58,384 nucleotides of DNA from an uncultured Methylobacillus sp. (GCA_946478865.1 CAMLDO010000014.1:1-58384), one strand, 5' to 3'. Shown: positions 17,021 to 26,612, counted from the stretch's first letter. Notes: generated by a model from the sequence alone, not told the origin. Program-made: numbers and translations.

Positions 17021-17655
17021 CACTTCCCCGGCGTTTCGCCCCAGAGTATCTTGTGCAGTTGCACCTGCATGCGGACCGGCAAGCGGTCCTGCAATACCCA
17101 GTCGGCCAGATCCGTGGGATTGAGCTGACTGTACACAGGCGAGAACAGCACTGTGCATTTGGCGGCGATGCCGCGCTCAGCCAGCACCTGCCTCGCCCAG
17201 TCGTAATCCTCGCGGCCGCACAATACGAACTTCACCTCATCCGTGGACTTGAGACGGTCGAGATTACTCCAGAGATTCTTCTTTTCTTCGCCCGAACCCG
17301 GCGTCTTGATGTCGAGAATCACGGACACGCGCGCATCTACCTTGCTTGTATCCATCGCGCCACTGGTTTCCAGCGACACGCTGTAGCCGGCATCGCATAG
17401 CTTTTCTAACAGCGGGATACATTCCTTTTGTGCCAGCGGCTCGCCGCCAGTGACCGTCACGTACTTCGCGCCGTAACTCGCGACTTTTTCCAGGATCTGC
17501 TCCAGGCTCATATTCTCGCCGCCCTGGAAGGCATAAGCGGTATCGCAATAGCCGCAGCGCAACGGACAGCCAGTCAAGCGCACAAAAACCGTGGGCAAGC
17601 CGACACGCGTCGACTCCCCCTGCAGGGAGTGGAAGATTTCGTGGATTTTGAGCAC
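17020..17655 (-). CDS. queE: 7-carboxy-7-deazaguanine synthase QueE
   Basis: A radical SAM enzyme that turns 6-carboxy-tetrahydropterin into 7-carboxy-7-deazaguanine. It is 211 aa. The iron-sulfur cysteines are C30, C34 and C37 in [11 protein letters not shown], followed by [10 protein letters not shown], the SAM-binding GGEP motif. It lies 3 bp after cpoB and overlaps queC; placement after tol-pal is common in Proteobacteria. Confidence 0.96.
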   Translation of the reverse strand: MLKIHEIFHSLQGESTRVGLPTVFVRLTGCPLRCGYCDTAYAFQGGENMSLEQILEKVASYGAKYVTVTGGEPLAQKECIPLLEKLCDAGYSVSLETSGAMDTSKVDARVSVILDIKTPGSGEEKKNLWSNLDRLKSTDEVKFVLCGREDYDWARQVLAERGIAAKCTVLFSPVYSQLNPTDLADWVLQDRLPVRMQVQLHKILWGETPGK

Positions 17656-17658
17656 GGA

Positions 17659-18495
17659 CTACTGCTTCTTGACCGATTCGAGTACGGTCAAGCGTTTCTT
17701 GGCGAGCGGAGCCGCATCGCTGTTGGGGTACTTGTCGAGCAACTCACGCAGCGTCTTTTTTGCGCCATCGAGATCGGCAAGCTGAATCTGGCTGTTGGCG
17801 ATATTGAACATGGCATCCGGCACCTTGACGTTGTCCGGATACTTTTGAATCAGGGATTGCTGGCTCGCGATGGCGCCCTTGTAGTTTTTCTGCGAGAAAT
17901 TCGCGTACCCGATCCAGTACTGCGCGCTCGGCGCGTACTTGCTGTTCGGATAGCTTTGCACAAACTTGTCGAAGGCTTCGGCGGATTCCTTGTATTTGCC
18001 GGACTTGAACAACTCGTGCGCGGATTCGTAGGCTTTAAGCTCCGCCGCCGCATCGACTGCAGCTGGAGGAGGATTCACGTTCCCGGCAGGTGCAGCCGCC
18101 ATGGGGGCGCCGCTTTCCAGCTTGCGCAAACGTGCATCGAGATCGGTATAGAACTGTTGCTGTCGCTGTTGCGACTGCTCGATTTCATGGGCATTGACTT
18201 CCAACTGCCCACGCAATCGGCTGACTTCGAGGTTGAGGCGATCCAATTGCCCCATCCAGTCCATCATCTGCGATTTCTGGCCGGACTCCATGTCCGCCAG
18301 ACGCTTTTCCAGCGCCTGGCGGGCCTTTTCGGAGGCATCCAGCTTGGCCTGCAGATCCGCGATACGCTTTTCCTGATCCTCCTTGACGTACTTGCGCAGC
18401 TTGACGATTTCATCGCGCGCATCGTTGTCGGCAAAGAGCGCCGCGTGCGACGCAAAGCTCAGGAACAGCAGTGAAAACGGAATCAGCAGACGCAT
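17659..18495 (-). CDS. cpoB: Cell division coordinator CpoB (YbgF)
   Basis: A periplasmic protein that links Tol-Pal with PBP1B-driven peptidoglycan synthesis. It is 278 aa with a Sec signal ending near SHAALFA, an N-terminal coiled coil rich in Lys, Glu, Gln and Leu (about 25-130), a Pro/Ala linker, and about three C-terminal TPR repeats (YESAHELFKSGKYKESAEAF and similar). It sits directly after pal, as in E. coli. Confidence 0.95.
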   Translation of the reverse strand: MRLLIPFSLLFLSFASHAALFADNDARDEIVKLRKYVKEDQEKRIADLQAKLDASEKARQALEKRLADMESGQKSQMMDWMGQLDRLNLEVSRLRGQLEVNAHEIEQSQQRQQQFYTDLDARLRKLESGAPMAAAPAGNVNPPPAAVDAAAELKAYESAHELFKSGKYKESAEAFDKFVQSYPNSKYAPSAQYWIGYANFSQKNYKGAIASQQSLIQKYPDNVKVPDAMFNIANSQIQLADLDGAKKTLRELLDKYPNSDAAPLAKKRLTVLESVKKQ

Positions 18496-18498
18496 GGA

Positions 18499-19059
18499 TT
18501 ACTCGCCGGAGTAGACGATGTCAGCGCGGCGGTTTTCAGCCCAGCACGCATCGTTGGCTTCGGCGCAGCGCTGCTTCTCTTCGCCGTAGCTCACGGTTTC
18601 GATCTGGTTGTCGGAAGCACCGTACACGTTCATCGCGTTCTTGACGGCGGCTGCACGACGTTGACCCAGAGCCAGGTTGTATTCACGGCTGCCGCGCTCG
18701 TCGGTATTGCCTTGAATCATGAGGCGAGCGTTGGTGTTTTCCTTCAGGTACTTGGCGTGCGCTTCGACCAGCGGACGGAACTCGGCCTTCACGTCATCCT
18801 TGTCGTAGTCGAAGTAGATGCTGCGCTTGGACAGGATGTTGTTCGGGTCGGTCAGCGGGTTGACAGAACCTTCGGAAGAACCTGCGGAAGCAGTGCTTGC
18901 AGACTCGTCCATGCCGCTGGTTGCGGGTGCCGCCGGTTGGCTCTGGGTCGTCGGGCTCTTGTCCTCGACGGCCGGAGCCGGCTCTTCCTTCACCTTCTTG
19001 CTGGAGCACGCGGCCAGAAACGCTGCCAGTGCGATAACTCCGATTAGACGCTTGTTCAT
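18499..19059 (-). CDS. pal: Peptidoglycan-associated lipoprotein Pal
   Basis: An outer-membrane lipoprotein that holds the outer membrane to peptidoglycan and binds TolB. It is 186 aa. The lipobox LAAC puts the acylated Cys at residue 18. A Pro/Ala/Ser-rich linker is followed by the OmpA-like domain from about residue 75 (RSIYFDYDKDDV) with the peptidoglycan motif NTDERGSREYNLALGQRRA. It lies between tolB (20 bp) and cpoB (3 bp). Confidence 0.98.
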   Translation of the reverse strand: MNKRLIGVIALAAFLAACSSKKVKEEPAPAVEDKSPTTQSQPAAPATSGMDESASTASAGSSEGSVNPLTDPNNILSKRSIYFDYDKDDVKAEFRPLVEAHAKYLKENTNARLMIQGNTDERGSREYNLALGQRRAAAVKNAMNVYGASDNQIETVSYGEEKQRCAEANDACWAENRRADIVYSGE

Positions 19060-19079
19060 AGTTTTCTCCTTGTCAAAAA

Positions 19080-20354
19080 TCAGTTAATCCATGGACCCCA
19101 GGAAGGCTCGCGCACATCACCTCCCGCTTCACTCAGGCGCTGCTTGGTGCGCCCATCCGCCGATACCACCGACAGCACCCCTTTGCCGCCGGCGTTGGTT
19201 GCGTAAAGAATCTGACGCCCATTCGGAGCATAGCTCGGCGACTCGTCCTGAGCGGTATCGCTCAGGATTTGCACCTGTCCGTTGGTAAGATCCTGCTGGG
19301 TGACGCGGAATTTTCCGCCCTCGCGCCGCACATAGGTAAGCAGATTGCCATCCGGGGAAATGGACGGGCTCACATTATAGCTGCCCTCAAAGGTTACGCG
19401 CTGCGCTTCGCCGCCCAAAGTCGACATCTTGTAGATCTGCGGACTTCCACCGCGATCAGACGTAAAGTATATCCATTTACCGTCAGGCGACCAAACCGGC
19501 TCGGTATCGATACCGCGACTGCGCGACAGCTGGCGCAAGCCCGTACCGTCCGCATTGATCACGTATACCTGAGAATTGGCACCGTAGGTCAGCACGATCG
19601 CAAGCTTGGTGCCGTCAGGCGACCAGGAAGGCGCACTGTTGTTGCCCTTGTAATTCGCCAGCACGGTACGCTGGCCGGAAGTCAGCGACTGAACGTAGAC
19701 AATCGGCTTTTTCTTCTCGAAGGACACATACGCGAGGCGCGTGCCGTCTGGCGACCAGGCCGGGGAAATGATGGGTTCCCTGGATGAAAGCACGGTTTGT
19801 GCGCTGGCACCGTCGGAATCCGCCACTTGGAGCACGAAACGGCTTCCCATCTTGGTGACGTAACCGATACGCGTGGCAAACACGCCGCGCTCGCCGGTAA
19901 GCTTCTCGTAGATCACGTCCGCGATCTTGTGCGCCGTACCCCGCACCTGAGCTGGTGTAATTTCATATTCGAGGCCAGCAAGCGGAGTCTGCTTCAACAC
20001 ATCCAGCAGGCGGAACGTCACTTTCAACTTGCCGCCCGCGAGCGGTTCGATTTTGCCGATGACCAGCGCCTGAGCCTGCAACGCAGCCCAGTCAGGATAT
20101 TTCACTTCGCCCAGTTCATGCGGCTGGCTGGCGACACCGCGCGTTTCCAAAGTGCGAAACAACCCGCTGCGACGCAGGTCCGCTCCAATGATAGGCGTCA
20201 GCGCATCCGTTTGCCCGGGACGGGAGAACGGAACGATGGCGATCGGGATTTGTTGCGACGCGCCGCCGACCACTTCGATGGTCAGCTCAGCCTGAGCAGC
20301 AGGAGGTACCAGCGCGCACAACCAGAAGAATGCAATCAGAAAATAGCGTGGCAT
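19080..20354 (-). CDS. tolB: Tol-Pal system periplasmic protein TolB
   Basis: A periplasmic protein that alternates between Pal and TolA. The ATG at 20354 (MPRYFLIAFFWL) gives 424 aa with a Sec signal ending AQA. The N-terminal domain is followed by a six-bladed beta-propeller with repeated blades such as SPAWSPDGTRLAYVS and APSWSPDGTKLAIV. An in-frame TTG two codons upstream is less likely. No Shine-Dalgarno is visible, and TATAAT lies 6 bases before the ATG on the coding strand. Confidence 0.96.
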   Translation of the reverse strand: MPRYFLIAFFWLCALVPPAAQAELTIEVVGGASQQIPIAIVPFSRPGQTDALTPIIGADLRRSGLFRTLETRGVASQPHELGEVKYPDWAALQAQALVIGKIEPLAGGKLKVTFRLLDVLKQTPLAGLEYEITPAQVRGTAHKIADVIYEKLTGERGVFATRIGYVTKMGSRFVLQVADSDGASAQTVLSSREPIISPAWSPDGTRLAYVSFEKKKPIVYVQSLTSGQRTVLANYKGNNSAPSWSPDGTKLAIVLTYGANSQVYVINADGTGLRQLSRSRGIDTEPVWSPDGKWIYFTSDRGGSPQIYKMSTLGGEAQRVTFEGSYNVSPSISPDGNLLTYVRREGGKFRVTQQDLTNGQVQILSDTAQDESPSYAPNGRQILYATNAGGKGVLSVVSADGRTKQRLSEAGGDVREPSWGPWIN

Positions 20355-20401
20355 AGGCAAATTATAGAATAAAAGTAGTTGAAGTTATTGTTTGCACGAG
20401 A

Positions 20402-21202
20402 TTATTGCTCGGGTTTGAATGGTATTCGTAAGTCACGAAAACTCGCGAAAAGTTCTGGATCCGGCGGCAATGGCAAGGGTTGCGCCTGCATGATGGCACG
20501 CATGGCGGCATCGTCGCATGCCGGAATTCCGCTGCTTTTGACTAGTTTTGGCGTACCAGCAACCTGTCCCGTCGGCATCACAGAAATACTGTATTCCGGC
20601 ACCGCATTGCCACAGGATTGGCGGTTCATCCAACTGTAAATCTTGTTGCGGATGCGCGCCTTGTACTCGTCCACTTCACCCGCAGAGGCAGCGGCAGCTC
20701 GCTGCGCCTGCTCGGCATTACGCGCCGCCTCCAGATGCTTCAAGTCCTCGTTCAGCGCCTTTTCGGCGAGCGGATCGTCCATCTGTTGCAGTTTGCGCAA
20801 AAGCTCCTTCTGACGCTTTTCTTCGGCCTTTTTCTTAAGCGCTTCTTCTTTCTTTTTCAGCTCGGCCGGCTCCGGCTTGGGCGGCTCCTTCTTTTCGGGC
20901 TTCGGCTCCGGCTTGGGCTTCTTTACCGCAATCTCAGCCTTGGGCTCGGGTTCCGGCGGGGGCGGAGGCTCGGGTTTGGGTTCCGGCTTGACCTCGGGTT
21001 TGGGCGGCTCCGGCTCCGGTGGAGGCAAAGGCTGCGTTTTGGGCGGCGGCAGACTGTCCCACAGCTGCACATCCGACACCTGTAGCGGCATCTCGCTTTT
21101 CCAGTCGAAGCTCAGCACCAGCACCAGGAAAAACACCGCATGCACCAGCAATGCCAGAAACGCGGCTTTGACCGCCTGCGGATTTTCGTGCTCGCGTACC
21201 AT
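20402..21202 (-). CDS. tolA: Tol-Pal system inner-membrane protein TolA
   Basis: Spans the periplasm and carries proton-motive energy from TolQR to TolB and Pal. It is 266 aa. One N-terminal membrane helix (about 12-34, with His21) is followed by a Pro/Glu/Lys repeat region (about 50-112) and a Lys/Glu/Ala helix (about 113-175). The C-terminal TolA_III domain contains YSWMNRQSCGNAVPEYSISV. It is shorter than E. coli TolA because the middle helix is short. Confidence 0.92.
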   Translation of the reverse strand: MVREHENPQAVKAAFLALLVHAVFFLVLVLSFDWKSEMPLQVSDVQLWDSLPPPKTQPLPPPEPEPPKPEVKPEPKPEPPPPPEPEPKAEIAVKKPKPEPKPEKKEPPKPEPAELKKKEEALKKKAEEKRQKELLRKLQQMDDPLAEKALNEDLKHLEAARNAEQAQRAAAASAGEVDEYKARIRNKIYSWMNRQSCGNAVPEYSISVMPTGQVAGTPKLVKSSGIPACDDAAMRAIMQAQPLPLPPDPELFASFRDLRIPFKPEQ

Positions 21203-21211
21203 GGGCGTCGA

Positions 21212-21610
21212 TCAGGAAGCCGGCTTGAGCAGCAGCCCGACTTTCTCCACCTTGTTCTGCTTGAGCAAATCCATCACGCTGACAACATCTTCGTACTTCA
21301 CATTCTTGTCCGCAGCGATCACCACGGATTGCTCCGGATTGGCCTCGGTCTTCTGGCGTACGGCGAGCAGTATTTCGCCACGCTCCATGGTCTTGCCGTC
21401 GAGATCAAGCGTCTTGTCAGTCTTGACCGAGATCACCATAGGCGACGCAGTTTGTTTCAGCGCCTGGCCGACCTGCGGCAGCTCCACTACGCCGGGATTG
21501 GTCATCGGTGCGGTGATCATGAAGATGATGAGCAGCACCAGCGTCACGTCGATGTAGGGCACGACGTTGATCTGGTTCATGAGGCGGCGGGAGCGTCTTC
21601 CGCGTGCCAT
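21212..21610 (-). CDS. tolR: Tol-Pal system protein TolR (ExbD family)
   Basis: A component of the TolQR proton channel. The ATG at 21610 gives 132 aa with one membrane helix holding the essential Asp21 in NVVPYIDVTLVLLIIF, followed by a periplasmic domain (VVIAADKNVKYEDVVSVMDL). The start shares one base with the tolQ stop (TGATG). The longer in-frame reading inside tolQ is rejected. Confidence 0.96.
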   Translation of the reverse strand: MARGRRSRRLMNQINVVPYIDVTLVLLIIFMITAPMTNPGVVELPQVGQALKQTASPMVISVKTDKTLDLDGKTMERGEILLAVRQKTEANPEQSVVIAADKNVKYEDVVSVMDLLKQNKVEKVGLLLKPAS

Positions 21611-22284
21611 CAGGCCTTCCTCTGCAGGATGTTGGAGAACTCTTCGATGAAGCTTTCGTAGCGCACCGCGAGCCGGTCCACGTTGGCGGCGAAGCGGTTG
21701 TAAGCGATCACCGCAGGAATCGCGGCAAACAGACCCATGGCTGTCGCGATGAGCGCTTCGGAAATACCGGGTGCAACGTGGGCCAGCGTGGCTTGAGCAA
21801 CGTTGGCGAGCCCGCGGAAGGAGTTCATGATGCCCCACACCGTGCCCAGCAGGCCTACATACGGGGTCACCGAGCCGACGGAAGCGAGGAATGGCAGGTG
21901 CGCATCCAGATCATCCATCTCGCGGTTGAAGGCGGCCTTCATCGCGCGGCGCGAACCTTCCATGATGTCGCTGATTTCCATGCCGCCCTGGCGCTTGTGG
22001 CGCGCGTATTCCTTGAAGCCGGCTTCGAAGATGCTGGCCATGCCACGAGCACGGCGGCGGCCGGTGGAAACGCCTTCGTACAGCTTGTTGAGGTCGCCGC
22101 CGCTCCAGAAGGCACGTTCGAATCCATCGGCATCATCCATCGCGCGACGGATAGTGAACATCTTGAGGAAGATGTACCACCACGACACCAGCGAGGCGAG
22201 CAGCAGCAGCGTCATCACGATCTGCACGGGCACCGTCGCGCCAGTGATTAAGCTGATGAGCGACATGTCATGGGAAATATTCAT
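21610..22284 (-). CDS. tolQ: Tol-Pal system protein TolQ (ExbB family)
   Basis: A 224-aa polytopic protein of the TolQR motor. It has three membrane helices: one near residues 17-37 and two in the C-terminal half (VGSVTPYVGLLGTVWGIMNS and IATAMGLFAAIPAVIAYNRF). It starts [16 protein letters not shown]. It overlaps ybgC by 4 bp and tolR by 1 bp, so ybgC-tolQ-tolR are coupled. Confidence 0.97.
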   Translation of the reverse strand: MNISHDMSLISLITGATVPVQIVMTLLLLASLVSWWYIFLKMFTIRRAMDDADGFERAFWSGGDLNKLYEGVSTGRRRARGMASIFEAGFKEYARHKRQGGMEISDIMEGSRRAMKAAFNREMDDLDAHLPFLASVGSVTPYVGLLGTVWGIMNSFRGLANVAQATLAHVAPGISEALIATAMGLFAAIPAVIAYNRFAANVDRLAVRYESFIEEFSNILQRKA

Positions 22285-22688
22285 TGAATCACCGTTATTT
22301 TTTCTCTAATCGATGGGGGAATCGTGACCGGCTTGAAACGTTCGGCGTCTACGCACACCACTTCTACGGCGGCATCGGTCAGCACCTCTTCCCCGCGCAA
22401 AATCGTCTGCCTGAACTCCAACAGACTACGACCCGAGCTCGACAGTTCCGTCACGACATCCAGCGCGTCGTTGAAACACGCCGGCTTTTTATATTTTAAA
22501 CGGACTTCGCGCACGACAAATAGCACACCTGGATCAATCCGCAACGCATTCTGCTCGAAACCGAGGTGGCGCAACCATTCGGTGCGCGCACGTTCCATGA
22601 ACTTGAGGTAGTTGGCGTGATATACCACACCGCCTCCATCCGTGTCCTCGTAGTAGACACGTACCGGCCAGACAAACCTATTGCTCAT
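22281..22688 (-). CDS. ybgC: Acyl-CoA thioesterase YbgC (Tol-Pal-associated)
   Basis: A hotdog-fold thioesterase acting on acyl-CoA or acyl-ACP at the membrane. The ATG at 22688 gives 135 aa. The active-site segment [20 protein letters not shown] near residues 12-31 holds the catalytic Asp and His. It overlaps the ruvB stop by 11 bp and tolQ by 4 bp, connecting the ruv genes to tol-pal. Confidence 0.96.
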   Translation of the reverse strand: MSNRFVWPVRVYYEDTDGGGVVYHANYLKFMERARTEWLRHLGFEQNALRIDPGVLFVVREVRLKYKKPACFNDALDVVTELSSSGRSLLEFRQTILRGEEVLTDAAVEVVCVDAERFKPVTIPPSIREKITVIQ

Positions 22689-23715
22689 CGAACAGCCGGC
22701 CGTTGAAGTTGGAAGGCGCGGCAAGGCCGAAATGCTGATAGGCAAGCTGGGTCGCGACGCGTCCGCGCGGCGTGCGCATGAGGTAGCCTTGCTGGATCAT
22801 GTAAGGTTCCAGCACGTCCTCGATGGTGTCGCGCTCCTCGCCGATGGCCGCCGCAAGGTTATCCAGTCCGACCGGACCGCCGCCGAATTTCTCCAGCACC
22901 GCGAGCAGCAGTTTGCGGTCCATCACGTCGAAACCGAGCTTGTCGACATCCAGCATCTTGAGTGCGGCATCGGCAATATCGGCCGAAACGGTACCGTTGC
23001 TCTTCACCTGCGCATAGTCGCGCACGCGGCGCAGCAGGCGATTGGCGATACGCGGCGTGCCGCGCGAACGTTTTGCGATCTCCAGCGCGCCGGCCGCCTC
23101 CATCGCGACATCCAGCAAGCCGGCGGAGCGATGGACGATGCGCGCCAACTCTTCCGGCGTGTAGAACTCCAGACGGGCAACGATACCGAAGCGGTCACGC
23201 AGCGGGTTGGTGAGCATGCCCGCGCGCGTGGTAGCGCCCACCAGCGTAAACGGCGGCAGGTCGAGCCGGACGGACCGTGCGGAAGGGCCTTCGCCGATCA
23301 TGATGTCGAGGCGATAGTCTTCCATCGCGGGATACAGGATTTCCTCGACCACGGGCGAGAGACGATGAATTTCGTCGATGAACAGCACATCGTTGGGTTC
23401 GAGGTTGGTGAGTAGCGCCGCGAGATCGCCTGCGCGCTCCAGCACCGGGCCGGAAGTCTGCCGCAAATTGACGCCCATTTCGCGCGAGATAATGTGCGCC
23501 AGCGTGGTCTTGCCGAGGCCGGGAGGGCCGAACAGCAACACGTGATCCAGCGCCTCCGAGCGCCCACGCGCGGCATTGATGAAGATTTCGAGCTGGCCGC
23601 GCGCCTTCTCCTGACCGATATATTCGTCCAGCACCTTGGGGCGCAGTGCGCGCTCCAGCGCCTCCTCTTCCCGCCCCTGCGGTTCGGCGGCAATCAGACG
23701 ATCCGTTTCTATCAT
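22678..23715 (-). CDS. ruvB: Holliday junction branch-migration ATPase RuvB
   Basis: Hexameric motor that drives branch migration with RuvA. It is 345 aa. Walker [11 protein letters not shown], Walker B in LFIDEIHRL, the sensor region VGATTRAG and a C-terminal winged helix ([19 protein letters not shown]) are all present. Its start overlaps the stop of the AI-2E-type permease by 4 bp, which in turn separates it from ruvA. Confidence 0.98.
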   Translation of the reverse strand: MIETDRLIAAEPQGREEEALERALRPKVLDEYIGQEKARGQLEIFINAARGRSEALDHVLLFGPPGLGKTTLAHIISREMGVNLRQTSGPVLERAGDLAALLTNLEPNDVLFIDEIHRLSPVVEEILYPAMEDYRLDIMIGEGPSARSVRLDLPPFTLVGATTRAGMLTNPLRDRFGIVARLEFYTPEELARIVHRSAGLLDVAMEAAGALEIAKRSRGTPRIANRLLRRVRDYAQVKSNGTVSADIADAALKMLDVDKLGFDVMDRKLLLAVLEKFGGGPVGLDNLAAAIGEERDTIEDVLEPYMIQQGYLMRTPRGRVATQLAYQHFGLAAPSNFNGRLFDEQ

Positions 23716-24767
23716 GGTGCTTCCACTATTTTTTCATGCTGCGATTCGACCCAGTGCTGGGTCAGTTTGAGCCCGAGCGCCAGCAGTGCCGGCCCGAGGA
23801 AGATGCCCACGAAACCGAATGCGACCGCGCCGCCCAGCACGCCCAGAATGATCAGCAATAGCGGCAGCTTGGCCGAGTGGCTGATCAGGATGGGCTTGAC
23901 GATATTATCCACGCCGCTGATGGCAAAGGTACCGTAGATCAGCATGAACACGCCCCAGAAAATATCGCCTTGGTTGAACAGCCAGAAAGCCGCGCCGCCC
24001 CATACGATAGGTGGACCGATAGGGATCATCGACAGGAAGAAAACGGCGGCCGCCAGCAGCACAGGCGCAGGCGCGCCCACGATGATGAAGCCCAGCCACG
24101 CGACGATGGATTGCGCTACCGCAGTACCGAATGTACCCAGCATCACCGCCTTGACCGTGCCGCAGGACAAGGTGAGCAACTTCACACCCAGTTCGTCACC
24201 CAGCTTGCGCGCAATGAAGAGCAGGTTTTCAGCCAGCTTCGCGCCATCGCGATATAAAAAGAACGCCACCACGACCACCAGCATCAACTGCAGCAATCCT
24301 TGCCCAACCGCGCGCGCGCCCTTGAGCGCAAGCTCTCGCGCCGGGTCCTGATACTGGCTGATCCACGCGATAAGCTCTTCATGACTGCTTGCCATGCGCT
24401 GCCAGAAATTACCGAGAGCATCGCCGATCAGCGGGAGATGGCGCAGCCATTGCGGTGCATAGGGTTGGGGGTTTTCCAGCCGGGGCCGCAGATGCTCGAA
24501 CAACGCCGTCGCAGAATCCACTACATTCGCGGCGAAATAAGCTACCGGCACCACCAGCGCCACGACCAGCAGCAAGGTCATCACGCCAGCGGCCAGTGTG
24601 TCGCGGCGCTCCAGCCTGTTCCACAATGCCTGATAGAACGACCAGGTGGAGACGCAGATCACGGCCGCGAGCAGAATCGCCGTCATGAAGGGTTCAAGCA
24701 CCAGAAACCCGCCGACTATAAGGAATATCACCAGAGCGATGCGGGCAAGCTGGCTGGTATCGATCAT
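23712..24767 (-). CDS. AI-2E family (PurR/YhhQ-type PerM-like) transporter inserted between ruvA and ruvB
   Basis: A polytopic membrane protein of 351 aa with about eight hydrophobic helices, matching the AI-2E transporter/PerM family in pattern ([16 protein letters not shown] near the start; [19 protein letters not shown] in the C-terminal half). The substrate is unknown; only some family members relate to autoinducer-2. The ATG at 24767 is chosen; an in-frame extension over ruvA is rejected. It overlaps ruvB by 4 bp and begins 4 bp after ruvA, so its translation is tied to the ruv genes. Confidence 0.88.
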   Translation of the reverse strand: MIDTSQLARIALVIFLIVGGFLVLEPFMTAILLAAVICVSTWSFYQALWNRLERRDTLAAGVMTLLLVVALVVPVAYFAANVVDSATALFEHLRPRLENPQPYAPQWLRHLPLIGDALGNFWQRMASSHEELIAWISQYQDPARELALKGARAVGQGLLQLMLVVVVAFFLYRDGAKLAENLLFIARKLGDELGVKLLTLSCGTVKAVMLGTFGTAVAQSIVAWLGFIIVGAPAPVLLAAAVFFLSMIPIGPPIVWGGAAFWLFNQGDIFWGVFMLIYGTFAISGVDNIVKPILISHSAKLPLLLIILGVLGGAVAFGFVGIFLGPALLALGLKLTQHWVESQHEKIVEAP

Positions 24768-24771
24768 GCGG

Positions 24772-25359
24772 TCAGGCTCGCGAGAGGGTTTTGAGTGCCT
24801 GACGTATGCCGTCCGATACAGATACGTCCGGCGGCAATTGCTTGACGGCCGCGAGCGCTTCGCGCTCGTTGTAGCCCAAAGCAAGCAAGGCATTGAGGGT
24901 ATCGTGGCCAGTATTGGGCGCGGCCGCTCCACCTGCTCCGGAAGGCAGCGATGCCTCGAAGCCTAGCTTGTCCTTGAGTTCCAGCAACAAGCGCTCGGCA
25001 GTTTTCTTGCCGATGCCCGGAATGCGCGTGAGCAAGCTCGCTTCCTGCAGGGTAATGGCTTGCGCCAGATCTTCGACCGAGAGCCCGGAAAGGATGCCAA
25101 GCGCGGATTTGGCTCCGATGCCGTTCACCTTGAGCAATTGACGGAAAGTCGCGCGCTCACGGTCGGTGGCAAAACCGTAAAGTAGTTGTGCATCCTCGCG
25201 CACGATGAACTGGGTATGCAGCGTGACACGCTCTCCGGTCGCGGGCAGATTGTAAAAAGTGCTCATCGGCACCTCGACTTCGTAGCCGACCCCGCTCACG
25301 TCCACCAGCACCTGCGGCGGATTTTTTTCCAGCAATACGCCTGTCAAACGTCCGATCAC
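24772..25359 (-). CDS. ruvA: Holliday junction DNA-binding protein RuvA
   Basis: Binds the four-way junction and loads RuvB. The start is GTG at 25359 with GGGAGG 3 bases upstream, giving [15 protein letters not shown] and 195 aa. Two helix-hairpin-helix motifs are visible ([19 protein letters not shown] and [19 protein letters not shown]) and the C-terminal domain III binds RuvB. The GTG overlaps the ruvC stop (GTGA). An upstream ATG in frame would lie deep inside ruvC and is rejected. Confidence 0.97.
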   Translation of the reverse strand: MIGRLTGVLLEKNPPQVLVDVSGVGYEVEVPMSTFYNLPATGERVTLHTQFIVREDAQLLYGFATDRERATFRQLLKVNGIGAKSALGILSGLSVEDLAQAITLQEASLLTRIPGIGKKTAERLLLELKDKLGFEASLPSGAGGAAAPNTGHDTLNALLALGYNEREALAAVKQLPPDVSVSDGIRQALKTLSRA

Positions 25360-25883
25360 ACCAGCCTCCCGCCTCTCACCCGGAATCCCGCCGTCGCGAG
25401 CCGACCCAGCCCCTGCCCGCCGTGCGCATGACAAATCGCACAGGCCAGCGCATCCGCGGAGTCCGGCTTGGGCAGGCCCGGTAGCTTGAGCAAACGCTTC
25501 ACCATCTCCTGTACCTGCTCCTTGGCCGCGTGACCGTTGCCGACCACGGACTGCTTGACCTGCAGCGCAGTGTATTCCGCCACCGGCAGATCACGCATGA
25601 CAGCCGCCGAAATCGCGGCGCCGCGCGCCTGTCCCAGCAGCAGGGTGGATTGCGGGTTCACGTTGACGAATACCTTTTCGATGGCGACCTGCTCCGGATG
25701 ATAGGTCGCAATGACTTCTGCCAGGCCGTCCAGTATGACCTTGAGCCGGCCCGGCAATTCCCCTTCGCCCGACTTGATGGTCCCGCTGGCGACGTAGCTC
25801 AGCTTTTCGCCGCTTTTCTCGATTACCCCGAACCCAGTAATACGCAGGCCGGGGTCGATACCTAAGATACGGGCCGTGTTAAT
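25356..25883 (-). CDS. ruvC: Holliday junction endonuclease RuvC, with an apparent ATT start
   Basis: Resolves Holliday junctions by symmetric nicking. The reading frame encodes [17 protein letters not shown], with catalytic residues D10, E69, D141 and D144, each three past the E. coli positions. There is no ATG, GTG or TTG between the in-frame yebC stop (25889-25887) and this motif. The only plausible initiator is ATT at 25883 ([12 protein letters not shown], 175 aa), with GAAGAG in the yebC tail as a possible ribosome site. The first standard start, TTG at 25757, would delete the first catalytic Asp. A sequencing error is the other explanation. Confidence 0.9.
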   Translation of the reverse strand: MNTARILGIDPGLRITGFGVIEKSGEKLSYVASGTIKSGEGELPGRLKVILDGLAEVIATYHPEQVAIEKVFVNVNPQSTLLLGQARGAAISAAVMRDLPVAEYTALQVKQSVVGNGHAAKEQVQEMVKRLLKLPGLPKPDSADALACAICHAHGGQGLGRLATAGFRVRGGRLV

Positions 25884-25886
25884 GGC

Positions 25887-26612
25887 TTACTCTTCGATCA
25901 CCGCGGAGGTGTAAACCTCCTGCACATCGTCCAGATCATCCAGCGCATCCAGCAGCTTCTGCATGCGCACGGCGTCGTCGCCGGTCAGCACCGTCTCGGT
26001 GCCGGCTTTCATGGTGACTTCCGCAACTTCGGGCTTGAGGCCCGCAGCCGTGAGCGCCTCGTTGACGGAGCCGAAATCGTTCGGCGCAGTAATCACTTCG
26101 ATACTGCCGTCGTCGTTAGTGATGATGTCGTCAGCCCCCGCTTCCAGCGCGACTTCCATGATCTTGTCTTCATCGGCACCCGGCGCAAACAGCAGCGTGC
26201 CGCAGTGCTTGAACAGGAAGGCCACGGAACCGTCGGTGCCCAGGTTGCCACCGTACTTGCTGAACGCATGGCGCACATCGGCCACGGTACGGGTCTTGTT
26301 ATCCGTCATGCAGTCGACCATCACCGCCGCACCGTTGATGCCATAGCCTTCGTAGCGCAGTTCTTCGTAGTTGACGCCTTCCAGCTGGCCAGAGCCGCGC
26401 TTGACCGCGTTTTCGATGTTGTCCTTGGGCATGGACTCGGCCTTGGCCTTTTCGATAGCCAGACGCAAACGCGGATTGATCGAGGCATCGCCACCGCCGA
26501 GCTTTGCTGCAACCGTGATTTCCTTGATCAGACGCGTGAAAATCTTGCCGCGCTTCGCGTCCTGACGGCCCTTACGATGCTGAATATTGGCCCATTTGCT
26601 GTGCCCTGCCAT
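25887..26612 (-). CDS. yebC: YebC/PmpR-family translation or transcription factor
   Basis: A 241-aa member of the TACO1/YebC family. Some members relieve ribosome stalling at proline runs and others are described as DNA-binding regulators; which applies here is unknown. It starts [20 protein letters not shown], the invariant family N-terminus, and has [17 protein letters not shown] near residues 57-73. A TAGAAT lies about 40 bp upstream on the coding strand as a possible -10. It heads the long yebC-ruvCAB-tol-pal-que run, with ruvC starting 3 bases after its stop. Confidence 0.96.
   Translation of the reverse strand: MAGHSKWANIQHRKGRQDAKRGKIFTRLIKEITVAAKLGGGDASINPRLRLAIEKAKAESMPKDNIENAVKRGSGQLEGVNYEELRYEGYGINGAAVMVDCMTDNKTRTVADVRHAFSKYGGNLGTDGSVAFLFKHCGTLLFAPGADEDKIMEVALEAGADDIITNDDGSIEVITAPNDFGSVNEALTAAGLKPEVAEVTMKAGTETVLTGDDAVRMQKLLDALDDLDDVQEVYTSAVIEE

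Noticed and set aside
20860..21060. Tandem repeat in tolA
   Set aside because: The repetition is codon-level Pro/Glu/Lys coding, typical of the TolA middle region, and not an exact DNA repeat.
25356..25757. RuvC starting at TTG 25757
   Set aside because: It would drop GIDPG and the first catalytic Asp, while the frame upstream encodes a full RuvC N-terminus.
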